Shown: positions 26,385 through 35,323 of the stretch, in pieces
How the letters are laid out: each line of letters begins with the position of its first letter
Numbering within the stretch: the stretch's first letter is position 1
NCBI RefSeq assembly: GCF_937958065.1
Contig: NZ_CALFXI010000111.1
Coordinates: 1-64,000, forward strand
Source of the DNA: an uncultured Steroidobacter sp.
GTDB taxonomy: Bacteria; Pseudomonadota; Gammaproteobacteria; Steroidobacterales; Steroidobacteraceae
Length of the DNA: 64,000 bases
Reading direction: 5' to 3'
Program-made: the position numbers and the translations under genes
The notes under the pieces: model-generated
Told to the model about the DNA's origin: nothing
The model's database searches: none
Seen by the model: only the letters and a program-made list of their open reading frames with translations

Positions 26385-27505
26385 GCGGTCACCGCTTGAA
26401 CGGGCGGGCGGCGCGGCGCGAAGCGATCGGCCAGCCCGACCACGCCTTTGGGCAGGAACAATGTGACGATCACGAATAGCGCACCGAGTGCGTACAGCCA
26501 TAGCTCGGGAATCGCGGCCGTAAAATAGGTCTTCGCATAGTTGACCAGCACGGCACCGGCGACCGCGCCATACAAGGTGCCGCGCCCACCGACCGCCACC
26601 CAGATCACGATCTCGATGGAGTTGATGGGCTGGAACTCGCTGGGATTGATGATGCCGACCTGCGGCACGTACAGCGCACCGGCGATGCCCGCGAGCACAG
26701 CGGAGAACGCGAACACCCACAGCTTGTATGACTCGACTCGATAGCCGATGAATCGCGTCCGGCTTTCGGCGTCCCGAATCGCCTGCACGACTCTACCGGC
26801 GCGCGACAGCGTGATGTAACGGCAGGCGAGATAGCCGAGCCCGAGTGCAAGGGCAGAGGCGAGAAACAGAGCCACTCGCGTTCCTGGCGCATTGATGTTC
26901 GCGCCGAGGATGTCCTTGAAATCCGTCAGACCGTTGTTGCCGCCGAAACCCATGTCGTTGCGGAAGAAGGCGAGCATCAGCGCATACGTCAGCGCTTGCG
27001 TGATGATCGACAGATACACGCCGGTCACGCGCGAGCGAAATGCCAGCCACCCGAAGGCCAACGCCAGCAGGCCCGGCACGATGATGACCATGAGCGCGGC
27101 GAACCAGAACATGTCGAAGCCGTACCAGAACCACGGCAGCTCCTTCCAGTTCAGGAACACCATGAAGTCGGGCAGCACCGGATCGCCGTAGACACCGCGC
27201 GTGCCGATCTGGCGCATCAGGTACATGCCCATCGCGTAACCGCCCAACGCAAAGAACGCCGCATGGCCGAGACTCAGGATGCCGCAGTAGCCCCAGACCA
27301 GATCGACCGCGATCGCGAGCAGGGCATAGGTCATGTACTTGCCGATCAGCGTCATCGTGTAGGTTGAAAGGTGCAGCGCCGAGCCTTCCGGAAAGGCCAG
27401 GTGCAGGATCGGCACCGCCACGCCGACAGTGAGCAGCAGCGCAAGAAATACTTGCGTGCCGCGTTCGCTCGCGAGGAATCGGATCGCTGGATTGGATATC
27501 GGCAT
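26381..27505 (-). CDS. urtC: Urea ABC transporter permease UrtC
   Basis: A 374-residue LivM-type permease with about nine to ten membrane helices and the family segments DLVWGYCGILSLGHAAFFALGG and ESRTRFIGYRVESYK. With UrtB it forms the inner-membrane path for urea. The ATG at 27505 lies two bases after urtB; the stop overlaps urtD. Confidence 0.95.
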   Translation of the reverse strand: MPISNPAIRFLASERGTQVFLALLLTVGVAVPILHLAFPEGSALHLSTYTMTLIGKYMTYALLAIAVDLVWGYCGILSLGHAAFFALGGYAMGMYLMRQIGTRGVYGDPVLPDFMVFLNWKELPWFWYGFDMFWFAALMVIIVPGLLALAFGWLAFRSRVTGVYLSIITQALTYALMLAFFRNDMGFGGNNGLTDFKDILGANINAPGTRVALFLASALALGLGYLACRYITLSRAGRVVQAIRDAESRTRFIGYRVESYKLWVFAFSAVLAGIAGALYVPQVGIINPSEFQPINSIEIVIWVAVGGRGTLYGAVAGAVLVNYAKTYFTAAIPELWLYALGALFVIVTLFLPKGVVGLADRFAPRRPPVQAVTA

Positions 27506-27507
27506 GG

Positions 27508-29166
27508 TCAACCCTCGGCGGCCCGGCCCTTCTGTGGAAACAGCCCGCGCGGGCGTCGCTGGATGAACAGGATCAGCGCGATCAGCACGAGAATCTTCGC
27601 CAGTACCGCGCCTGCGTACGGCTCCAGGGCTTGATTGACGACGCCGAGCGACATGCCGCCAATGAGCGTGCCCCACAGATTGCCCACGCCGCCGAACACG
27701 ACCACCATGAACGAATCGATGATGTAAGTCTGGCCGAGATTCGGGCCGACGTTGGTGAGCTGACTCAACGCCACGCCGGCGACGCCCGCGATGCCCGAGC
27801 CGAGCCCGAAGGTGAGCGCGTCGACCCACTCGGTGCGCACGCCCATGGATTTCGCCATCGCGCGGTTCTGTGCCACGGCCCGCACCTTCAAACCGAGCGA
27901 GGTTTTCTTGAGCACCAGCTGCAGGATCACGAACACGATCAGCATGAACAGCACGACGTAGAGCCGGTTGTAGGTGATCGAGAGTGCCTCGTTGATCTGC
28001 AGCGAACCGGCCATCCACGCCGGGGTTTCCACCGGGCGATTGTTGGCGGTGAAGAGGTCGCGCACGATCTGTTGCAGGACCAGGCTGACGCCGAAGGTCG
28101 CGAGCAACGTTTCCAGCGGGCGTCCGTACAGAAAGCGGACGATGCCACGCTCGATCAGAACGCCGACGCCGCCTGCGACCACGAACGCCACGGGAATCGC
28201 GACGAGCACCGAGGCGCCGATGTACTGCGGCATCAGCAGCTGAATGACGTAAGTGGTGTACGCGCCGAGCATCATCAGCTCGCCGTGCGCCATGTTGATG
28301 ACGCCCATCACGCCGAACGTGATGGCGAGCCCGATCGCGGCCAGCACCAGCACCGAGCCCAGGCTGAGGCCGAAGAACAACGTTTCCAGCGTGCTGTAGA
28401 AGCTGCGCCAGTTATCGATCTTGGCGAGCGCGGTGCGCGCCGCGGTTCGCACCCTTTCGTCCGGCTCGGCGTAGCTGCCGTCATCGCTCCTGGCAACGAT
28501 GGCCGTGAGCCGATTGAACGCTTCGGGATTGAGGCTGCCTTCGAGTTGTTCGACGGCGGCGAGTCGAACGGCCGCGTCCTCGCTGTCCAGATCCGCGATG
28601 GCCAGGCCGGTGTGGATGGCCGTGCGAACGGCGTCATTGGTTTCGGCGCTCTGGCGGGCGCGAAGGATGGAAACGCTGTCCGCATCCAGGGAGCGCAGCA
28701 ACTCGTTCACGGCGGCCAGCCGCACGTCCGGGTCGGGATCGGCGAGGTCGAAGCCGGCCAGCGCGCTTTTCAAGGCTTTGCGCAACTGGTTGTTGGTGGT
28801 GATCTTGGTGTACTCCGATGCGTCGGCCGTGCCGGCGGCGGACATCGTCAGTGGGTCCTGCAATCGAAGGTTCGCATCCTGCGCAGCGGCGATGAACACG
28901 CGCCTGTCGCTCTTTCGATAATAGAGATTGCCTTCCAGCAGCGCGTTCAGCACGACGCGGGTGTTGGCGTGGCGAACGTCGAGCAGCTCGCCGATGGCGC
29001 GCTCCTTTTGTTTGAAACTGGTGGTCGCGAGATTGCCGAGGGCCTGCTCGAATGAAGTGGACTCGGCAGCGAGGGCAGGGTGCGCGAGCATGCCGAGAAT
29101 CGCCAGCAGCACAAGCCACCACGTGCGCTGCGGGCCGGCGTTGGCCTTTGGCTCACGGCGATCCAT
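27508..29166 (-). CDS. urtB: Urea ABC transporter permease UrtB with N-terminal periplasmic domain
   Basis: About 552 residues. A signal or anchor helix (TWWLVLLAILGMLAHPALA) precedes roughly 250 residues of helical repeats (VRLAAVNELLRSL, VRLAAVEQLEGSL), then a LivH-type permease with GVINMAHGELMMLGAYTTY and the VGNLWGTLIGG segment. The extra N-terminal domain is usual for UrtB and distinguishes it from branched-chain amino acid permeases. ATG at 29166 is chosen; ATG at 29193 is possible. A perfect hairpin at 29201-29224 separates it from urtA. Confidence 0.93.
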   Translation of the reverse strand: MDRREPKANAGPQRTWWLVLLAILGMLAHPALAAESTSFEQALGNLATTSFKQKERAIGELLDVRHANTRVVLNALLEGNLYYRKSDRRVFIAAAQDANLRLQDPLTMSAAGTADASEYTKITTNNQLRKALKSALAGFDLADPDPDVRLAAVNELLRSLDADSVSILRARQSAETNDAVRTAIHTGLAIADLDSEDAAVRLAAVEQLEGSLNPEAFNRLTAIVARSDDGSYAEPDERVRTAARTALAKIDNWRSFYSTLETLFFGLSLGSVLVLAAIGLAITFGVMGVINMAHGELMMLGAYTTYVIQLLMPQYIGASVLVAIPVAFVVAGGVGVLIERGIVRFLYGRPLETLLATFGVSLVLQQIVRDLFTANNRPVETPAWMAGSLQINEALSITYNRLYVVLFMLIVFVILQLVLKKTSLGLKVRAVAQNRAMAKSMGVRTEWVDALTFGLGSGIAGVAGVALSQLTNVGPNLGQTYIIDSFMVVVFGGVGNLWGTLIGGMSLGVVNQALEPYAGAVLAKILVLIALILFIQRRPRGLFPQKGRAAEG

Positions 29167-29200
29167 CCGGCGAACCGTCGCCCGACGGACCATGCAGAGC

Positions 29201-29224
29201 GGTCCCGGGCCTGCGCCCGGGACC
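29201..29224 (-). other. Perfect hairpin between urtA and urtB
   Basis: GGTCCCGGGC and GCCCGGGACC form a 10-bp stem with a 4-base loop CTGC. There is no T tract, so it is more likely an mRNA stabiliser or partial terminator than a full stop. Such elements often keep binding-protein mRNA more abundant than the downstream permease mRNA. Confidence 0.7.
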
Positions 29225-29263
29225 TCGAACGAACTGCAACGAATGGTTTTCACCGCGGACCTG

Positions 29264-30553
29264 TCACTCGTAGTTCTGTCCGGAGCACTTCAGGGTCTTG
29301 GTGTTGTAGTTGCCGCACTTGAGCTTCACCCAGTCCGCTTCGATGTCCTTGCTGCCGGGCAGGTAGTCGGACCATGCATCGCCGGGCACGAGGCCTTCGG
29401 TCTGCCAGACGGTGTCGAACTGGCCATCGGCGCGCACTTCGCCGATCAGCACCGGCTTGGTCAGGTGATGGTTCGGCAGCATCTTCGCGACCCCGCCGGT
29501 CAGGTTCGGCACTTCGATGCCGACCATCGCGTCGATCACCTTGTTCACGTCGGTGGTCTTGGCCTTTTCCACCGCCTTGACCCACATGTTGAAGCCGATC
29601 ACGTGCGCTTCCATCGGATCGTTGGTGACGCGCTTGTTGTTCTTGATGAAGGCGCGCCACTTCTTGATGAACTCGGCGTTGGCCGGCGTATCGACGCTCA
29701 TGAAGTAATTCCAGGCCGCGAGGTGACCCACCAGCGGCTTGGTGTCGATGCCCGAGAGTTCTTCTTCACCGACCGAGAAGGCCACCACCGGAATGTCCTC
29801 GGCCGAGATCTTCTGATTGCCGAGCTCCTTGTAGAACGGCACGTTGGCGTCGCCGTTGATGGTCGAGACCACGCCGGTCTTTTTCCCCGCTGAGCCGAAT
29901 TTCTTGATGTCCGCGACGATGCGCTGCCAGTTGGAGTGCCCGAAGGGCGTGTAGTTGATCATGATGTCCTCGTCCTTCACGCCCTTGGCTTTCAGGTACG
30001 CTTCGAGGATCTTGTTGGTGGTGCGCGGATAGACGTAGTCGGTGCCGGCCAGCACCCAGCGCTTCACGCCCACTTCGTTCATCAGATAATCGACGGCCGG
30101 AATCGCCTGCTGGTTGGGCGCGGCCCCGGTGTAGAACACGTTCTTCGAGGACTCCTCGCCCTCGTACTGCACAGGATAGAAGAGCAGGCCGTTGTTCTTC
30201 TCGAACACCGGCAGCACCGACTTGCGGGACACCGAGGTCCAGCAGCCGAACACCACCGATACTTTGTCCTTCACCAGCAGCTGTTCGGCCTTCTCCGCGA
30301 ACAGCGGCCAGTTGGAGGCCGGATCGACCACCACGGCTTCGAGCTTCTTGCCCATTACACCGCCTTTCTTGTTCTGCTCCTCGATGAGCATCAGCACGGT
30401 GTCCTTGAGCGTGGTTTCCGAGATCGCCATCGTGCCCGACAGCGAATGCAGCACGCCGACCTTGATGGTGTCGGCTGCCTGCGCGGCCATGGTGGACAGC
30501 AGAGCGAGGGCGGCGGCAAGCTGCTTCAGTCCGCCCAGTGTGTTCTTGCGCAT
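29264..30553 (-). CDS. urtA: Urea ABC transporter substrate-binding protein UrtA
   Basis: A 429-residue periplasmic binding protein with a signal peptide (cleaved near AAQA, about residue 26) and the family run DTIKVGVLHSLSGTMAISETTL. The segments VFGCWTSVSRKSVLPVFE and YPVQYEGEESSKNVFYTGAAPNQQ are characteristic of UrtA/FmdD-type amide and urea binders. It captures urea in the periplasm and hands it to UrtBC. The outer-membrane porin lies immediately upstream with a 28-base gap. Confidence 0.95.
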   Translation of the reverse strand: MRKNTLGGLKQLAAALALLSTMAAQAADTIKVGVLHSLSGTMAISETTLKDTVLMLIEEQNKKGGVMGKKLEAVVVDPASNWPLFAEKAEQLLVKDKVSVVFGCWTSVSRKSVLPVFEKNNGLLFYPVQYEGEESSKNVFYTGAAPNQQAIPAVDYLMNEVGVKRWVLAGTDYVYPRTTNKILEAYLKAKGVKDEDIMINYTPFGHSNWQRIVADIKKFGSAGKKTGVVSTINGDANVPFYKELGNQKISAEDIPVVAFSVGEEELSGIDTKPLVGHLAAWNYFMSVDTPANAEFIKKWRAFIKNNKRVTNDPMEAHVIGFNMWVKAVEKAKTTDVNKVIDAMVGIEVPNLTGGVAKMLPNHHLTKPVLIGEVRADGQFDTVWQTEGLVPGDAWSDYLPGSKDIEADWVKLKCGNYNTKTLKCSGQNYE

Positions 30554-30581
30554 GATGTGTTCTCCGAAATGAGCGTGGGGA

Positions 30582-31673
30582 CTAGATCTGAACCTGCAGG
30601 CCCATGCCGATCTGCTTGTTGTCGAAGCCGAGGTTGGGGTCGAAGCTGGAGTCGATGTAGAACAGCGTGACGCGCGCGTTGAAATCCTTGATCAGATAGG
30701 TCAGGTTCAACTCGGTCGTGGTTTGATCCACGTCGCTGAAGCTGGCGTAGTCGTAGGTCGCTTCGCCGAACTTGGCGAGCACCTGGAACTTGCCGATGCC
30801 GACGGTCTGCGGAAACACATACGCGCCGAGCACGTAGTAGCCATCGCTGGATTCATACGCGCTCCCCCGCGGGCTCGGATAACCGCCGAGGCCGTCGTAC
30901 TTGGCGTACTCCGCCTCGATGGTGACGACGCCGCTGTTGGCCAGCTTCTTCTCCAGCAGGAAGTCGACGGAGTAGGCGTTGTTGCCTGCCGCCGTCTGGC
31001 CCGCGACGCCGATCGCCAGCAGGTCCTTCTCGCCGTAGTAGGTGCTGTTCAGGTAATAGCCGCTCTCCGGATCCCAGAAATCCAGCTGCACGCGGCCGGC
31101 GTACAGCACGTCCGAGCTGCCCTTGGTGAGGCCCTGTACGTCGAAGGCGCCCGCGGACACCTTCGCGATGCCGAACTGACCCCAGTACATCACGCCGTCG
31201 TTGCGGCCTTCGGTCTCGAACGGATAGCCGTCCTGGACGCCGTCGCGATACACGCCCCAGTGATTGGCGTAGTAGGGGCCGTAGAGATTGGCGCGGTCGC
31301 TCGGCGGCAGGAAGCGGCCGGCCCAGATGTTGAACTGATCGGAGAACGAGAACTGCGCGACGGCGTCGATGACGCGCACCGATTCCGGCGTCGCGCCGCC
31401 GGCGTTGTAGTCGGTGTTGAACATCAGGCTGATGTTCTCGGTCACTTTGCCGTTGATGTAGATGCGCGCGCTGTTCAGCTCGAAGTCGCTCACCTCATCG
31501 CCGAACTCGGGATCGAAGTACGTGAAGCTGGTGCGCACGCCGGCGCCGACGGACACGGGCGGCAGATTCACTTCGGCGGCGAGCAGATCGCTCGCCGGCA
31601 GCGCTGCCAGCGCGCCGATGGCGAGGACGCGCAAGCTCGCGGGGATTCGACAGTCGATCGATGGTGGTCGCAT
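30582..31673 (-). CDS. Outer-membrane porin, first gene of the urea operon
   Basis: A 363-residue protein with a signal peptide ending near LLAAE and a beta-barrel body rich in alternating aromatic residues (SFTYFDPEFGDE, ELNSARIYINGKV, FNIWAGRFLPPSDR). It ends in GMGLQVQI, a typical porin-like terminus. The pattern resembles phosphate-selective porins O/P and related short-chain amide porins. It leads the operon, so urea passage across the outer membrane is the likely role (inference from position). Its promoter region contains the inverted repeat at 31773-31786. Confidence 0.8.
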   Translation of the reverse strand: MRPPSIDCRIPASLRVLAIGALAALPASDLLAAEVNLPPVSVGAGVRTSFTYFDPEFGDEVSDFELNSARIYINGKVTENISLMFNTDYNAGGATPESVRVIDAVAQFSFSDQFNIWAGRFLPPSDRANLYGPYYANHWGVYRDGVQDGYPFETEGRNDGVMYWGQFGIAKVSAGAFDVQGLTKGSSDVLYAGRVQLDFWDPESGYYLNSTYYGEKDLLAIGVAGQTAAGNNAYSVDFLLEKKLANSGVVTIEAEYAKYDGLGGYPSPRGSAYESSDGYYVLGAYVFPQTVGIGKFQVLAKFGEATYDYASFSDVDQTTTELNLTYLIKDFNARVTLFYIDSSFDPNLGFDNKQIGMGLQVQI

Positions 31674-31772
31674 GAGGTGTCCCTGATTCGGAATTGATTG
31701 TTCGGTTGGCCAGATGAGCTGTGATCCATTCCCTGGCGCCAGACGCTATGCGGGCTTGCGGCGTGCGCATAC

Positions 31773-31786
31773 ACGTCATTTGACGT
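31773..31786. promoter_or_regulatory. Inverted repeat ACGTCA-TT-TGACGT, likely operator
   Basis: A perfect 6-bp inverted repeat with a 2-base spacer, 100 bases before the porin start. The same sequence, differing only at the last two bases of the right arm, occurs at 36918-36931 between ureG and ureJ. Two copies in the two urea-related divergent regions suggest one shared regulator, most simply the LuxR-type response regulator at 35307-36233. Confidence 0.6.
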
Positions 31787-31911
31787 ACTCGCGATTGCCT
31801 GGGCCGTAACGACCCATGACTGTGCAGCCGGCCGGAGCGCTGCACCTCGATGTGGCAGTGGAGTGCACCAGCATTGGCATGCCGGGCCGGGCCGCTGCTC
31901 CAGAACGTGGC

Positions 31912-31928
31912 CTGGCACATCGCTTGCT
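31912..31928 (+). promoter_or_regulatory. Sigma-54 promoter of the permease-kinase gene
   Basis: CTGGCACATCGCTTGCT has the -24 TGGCAC and -12 TTGCT elements with exactly 10 bases between the GG (31914-31915) and GC (31926-31927) cores. Expected transcription start is near 31939, about 20 bases before the ATG at 31961. Sigma-54 with NtrC-type activators is the standard nitrogen-limitation switch. Confidence 0.75.
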
Positions 31929-31960
31929 TATGGAACGCCATCGACACAAGAACCTCGAGA

Positions 31961-34900
31961 ATGGCTGCACGACAACGGATCGTTCGCGAGCGCCGTCAAT
32001 ACAACCAGTGGGTGGCGAGTCAGACGCTCGAAGACTATGCGCTGCGTTACACGGCGGATCGCGCGCGCAAGTCGTCCTTTCGCGTCGGCAATACGGCGTT
32101 CGGTCCGATTGCCTTCCTGGCGTGCGAGGCCATCGGCGGCGCGTTGACGATCGCCTATGGGTTTCCGAATACGGCCTGGGCGATCGCGGCGTTCTGCGTG
32201 CTGATGTTTCTGATCGGCCTGCCGATCTGCTCGTATGCGGCCCGCTATGGGGTGGACATCGATCTGCTCACGCGCGGCGCCGGCTTCGGTTACATGGGAT
32301 CGACGATCACCTCGCTGATCTACGCGTCCTTCACGTTCCTGCTGCTGGCAATCGAGGCGAGCATCATGTCGATGGCATTGCAGATGCTGTTCGGCATTCC
32401 GCTCGCCATCGGGCATCTGATCAGCTCGCTGATCGTCATTCCGATCGCGATCTACGGCATCAGTCTGATCAGCAAGATGCAGCTGGTGACCCAGCCGGTG
32501 TGGCTGCTGCTGCAGGTCCTGCCGATTGCGTATATCGCCTGGAAAAGTCCTGCCGAAGTGACTGCGTGGACCGGGTTCGCCGGGCAGCAGGGCTCGGCGG
32601 ACGGCTCGCTCGATCCGCTGCTGTTCGGATTGGCGGTCTCCATGCTGCTGTCACTGCTGCCGCAGATCGGCGAGCAGGTGGACTATCTGCGATTCCTGCC
32701 GAACCGGGATCGGCGCAATCGAGTGGCCTGGTGGACGGCATTGATCGCCTCGGGCCCGGGCTGGGTGTTCATGGGCGGATTCAAACTGCTCGCCGGCTCC
32801 TTCCTGGCGTTCTTCGCCTTGCGTCATGGCGTGCTGGCGGCGCAGGCGGACGAGCCCACCGGCATGTACTTCCTCGCGTTTCGAGAGACGTTCCAATCGC
32901 CGACGTTCGCGCTGGTGCTGACGGGCCTGTTCGTCATCGTCTGTCAGCTCAAGATCAACGTGACCAACGCCTACGCGGGCTCCATCGCGTGGTCCAACTT
33001 CTTCTCGCGCCTGACGCACAGCCATCCCGGTCGCGTCGTGTGGCTGGTGTTCAACGTGCTGCTCGCGTTGCTGCTGATGCAGACGGGCATCTTCAACGCG
33101 ATCGAAAGCATCCTGGTGGTGTATGCGAATTTCGCGGCCGGCTGGATCGGCGCCCTGACGGCCGATCTGGTCATCAACAAGCCGCTGGGATTCAGCCCGC
33201 CGTACATCGAGTTCAAGCGCGCTCACCTGTACGACATCAACCCGGTCGGCGTCGGTGCGTTGCTGTTGTCGATCGTGATTTCGAGCCTCGCGTTCCTCGG
33301 CGTGTTCGGCACGTTCCCGCAGATTCTTTCGCCGCTGGTTGCGCTGGTGGTTGCATTCGTCGCCGCGCCGCTGATCGCTTGGGCGACCAAGGGCCGCTAT
33401 TACCTGGCGCGTCCGCCGACGGGACTGCCGCAAGACGAGCCAGAGATCCGCTGCACCATCTGCGAGAACGTGTTCGGGCGGAACGACATGGCGATGTGTC
33501 CCGCGTATTCCGGCCCGATCTGCTCGTTGTGCTGCACGCTGGAGGCGCGCTGCCACGATCTGTGCAAGACCAACAGCCGCTTCACAGAGCAACTGCACGG
33601 ATTCTTCGAGAGCGTCCTGCCAAAGCGCGCGGCGCTGGCATTGAATACGCGCGCGGGTCATTTCTTCGGCCTGCTGCTCGTGTTCAATCTGGCCATCGGC
33701 TTGTTGCTGTCGCTGATCTACCACCAGTCCGGCGGCACGACGGCGGCGGATCGCGAGGCGATCGGCACGACGTTGTGGCTGGTCTTCATCAGCTTGTTCG
33801 TGCTGACGGGGGTTGCCGCATGGCTCATCGTACTTGCGCACGAGAGCCGGCGCGCCGCCGAGGCGGAGTCGGCGCGGCAGACCGCGATGCTGATGGACGA
33901 AATCGAAGCTCACAAACGCACCGACGCTGCCCTGCAGAAGGCGAAGGAAGTCGCCGAGGCCGCGAATGTGGCCAAGACGCGCTATATCGTCGGCATCAGT
34001 CACGAGATCCGCTCGCCGCTGAATGCGATCTTCGGTTACGCGCAGCTGCTCGAACGCGAGATCGCCGGACCTTCTGACAATGCTGCGCGCGTGATTCGCC
34101 GGAGCGCCGAGCATCTGACCAACCTGATCGACGGTCTGCTGGACATCTCGCGAATCGAGAACGGCATGCTGCGGCTGAATCGGGACAAAGTGCAGCTGGT
34201 GGAGTTTCTCGATCAGATCGTCGACATGTTCCGGCTGCAGGCGGCGAACCGCGGCATCGAGTTTCGATACCAGCGGCCGCCGCACCTGCCGGCGCACGTG
34301 TACACCGATCAGAAGCGGCTGCGCCAGATCCTGATCAACCTGCTGTCGAATGCGATCAAGTACACCGAGCGAGGCCATGCGAGCCTGGTGGTGCGCTATC
34401 GAAATCAGGTGGCGGAGTTCGAGATCTCCGATACCGGCGTGGGCATCGCAGAAGCCGATCTGGAGCGGGTTTTTCAGCCGTTCGAGCGGGGCGAGGCTGC
34501 GACGGTGCGCGCCGTACCGGGAATCGGTCTGGGCCTCACGATCACGAAACTGCTGACGCAGATCATGGGCGGCGAGCTGCTCGCGCGCAGCACGGTAGGC
34601 GAGGGCACGATGTTCACCGTGCGGCTGCTGTTGTCCGAGGCGATGCATTCGGTTCAGCAATCCTCGGTGCCCGGGCGGATCACTGGCTACGCCGGCGCTC
34701 GATGCAAGCTGCTGCTCATCGATGACGACCCGGCGCATCTGGATATCGTGCAGCGCCTGCTGAAACCGCTGCAGTTCGAGGTGATCACAGCGTCGAATGG
34801 CACCGCAGGGATCCTGCTCGCGCATCGAGAGCGTCCGGCGTTGGTCATGATCGATATCTCCATGCCGGATATGTCGGGTTGGGACGTCGCCCGGCAACTG

Positions 34901-35323
34901 CGGGAGCATGCGACGCCGATGAAGATCGTCATGGTGTCGGCCAACGCGCATGAGTACGGCCCCGGCGGCCCCGATTGTTCGCACGATGCCTTCGTGATGA
35001 AGCCCGTCGACATGCAGCTGCTGCTCGATACCATCGCGGGCCTGCTCGGCCTGCAATGGACGTACGAGGCCGAGGACGATGCGGCGGAGGAGCTGGGTGC
35101 CTCGTGCGAGCTGCCGCTGCATTCGCGACATCACGTCAACGATCTCTATCAGCTCGGCCGGATCGGGCATGTGCGCGGCATTCAGGCCAAGCTGCGCCAG
35201 ATCGAGGCCGACGATCCCGCAAGCAAGGCCTTTACCTCCCACATGCAGTCGCTGGTCGCCAACTTCGACTTGAAACGCTACATGAACGTACTGGAAACGA
35301 TGCGCAATGACGATGACCTCTGA
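31961..35323 (+). CDS. NCS1 permease fused to hybrid sensor histidine kinase
   Basis: A 1120-residue protein in four parts. Residues about 1-485 are a 12-helix NCS1-type permease (cytosine/purine/allantoin/hydantoin family; TNAYAGSIAWSNFFSRL). Residues 498-535 hold a cysteine cluster. Two further membrane helices around 565-635 and a coiled linker lead to a HisKA domain with His681 in GISHEIRSPLN and an ATPase domain (NLLSNAIKYTERG, ISDTGVGI, GIGLGLTITKLL). A receiver domain follows with Asp965 (VMIDISMPD). The last 100 residues are unassigned. It probably senses a nitrogen compound through its transporter-like part and signals to the response regulator that overlaps its end. CbrA, an SSS-transporter-kinase fusion, is the known analogue. 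Confidence 0.88.
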   Translation: MAARQRIVRERRQYNQWVASQTLEDYALRYTADRARKSSFRVGNTAFGPIAFLACEAIGGALTIAYGFPNTAWAIAAFCVLMFLIGLPICSYAARYGVDIDLLTRGAGFGYMGSTITSLIYASFTFLLLAIEASIMSMALQMLFGIPLAIGHLISSLIVIPIAIYGISLISKMQLVTQPVWLLLQVLPIAYIAWKSPAEVTAWTGFAGQQGSADGSLDPLLFGLAVSMLLSLLPQIGEQVDYLRFLPNRDRRNRVAWWTALIASGPGWVFMGGFKLLAGSFLAFFALRHGVLAAQADEPTGMYFLAFRETFQSPTFALVLTGLFVIVCQLKINVTNAYAGSIAWSNFFSRLTHSHPGRVVWLVFNVLLALLLMQTGIFNAIESILVVYANFAAGWIGALTADLVINKPLGFSPPYIEFKRAHLYDINPVGVGALLLSIVISSLAFLGVFGTFPQILSPLVALVVAFVAAPLIAWATKGRYYLARPPTGLPQDEPEIRCTICENVFGRNDMAMCPAYSGPICSLCCTLEARCHDLCKTNSRFTEQLHGFFESVLPKRAALALNTRAGHFFGLLLVFNLAIGLLLSLIYHQSGGTTAADREAIGTTLWLVFISLFVLTGVAAWLIVLAHESRRAAEAESARQTAMLMDEIEAHKRTDAALQKAKEVAEAANVAKTRYIVGISHEIRSPLNAIFGYAQLLEREIAGPSDNAARVIRRSAEHLTNLIDGLLDISRIENGMLRLNRDKVQLVEFLDQIVDMFRLQAANRGIEFRYQRPPHLPAHVYTDQKRLRQILINLLSNAIKYTERGHASLVVRYRNQVAEFEISDTGVGIAEADLERVFQPFERGEAATVRAVPGIGLGLTITKLLTQIMGGELLARSTVGEGTMFTVRLLLSEAMHSVQQSSVPGRITGYAGARCKLLLIDDDPAHLDIVQRLLKPLQFEVITASNGTAGILLAHRERPALVMIDISMPDMSGWDVARQLREHATPMKIVMVSANAHEYGPGGPDCSHDAFVMKPVDMQLLLDTIAGLLGLQWTYEAEDDAAEELGASCELPLHSRHHVNDLYQLGRIGHVRGIQAKLRQIEADDPASKAFTSHMQSLVANFDLKRYMNVLETMRNDDDL

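Larger units (their letters stand above)
31674..31960. other. Divergent control region, urea operon versus sensor genes
   Basis: About 290 bases between the minus-strand porin-urt-ure operon and the plus-strand permease-kinase gene. It contains the palindrome at 31773-31786, a second inverted repeat TATGCG (31747-31752) with CGCATA (31766-31771), and a sigma-54 promoter reading right at 31912-31928. No sigma-54 site with exact spacing was found for the leftward operon. Confidence 0.6.

Noticed and set aside
31709..31740. A possible sigma-54 site for the leftward porin-urt operon (GG and GC cores near 31720-31735)
   Set aside because: The spacing between cores is 11, not 10, and the flanking bases do not fit TGGCAC/TTGC.
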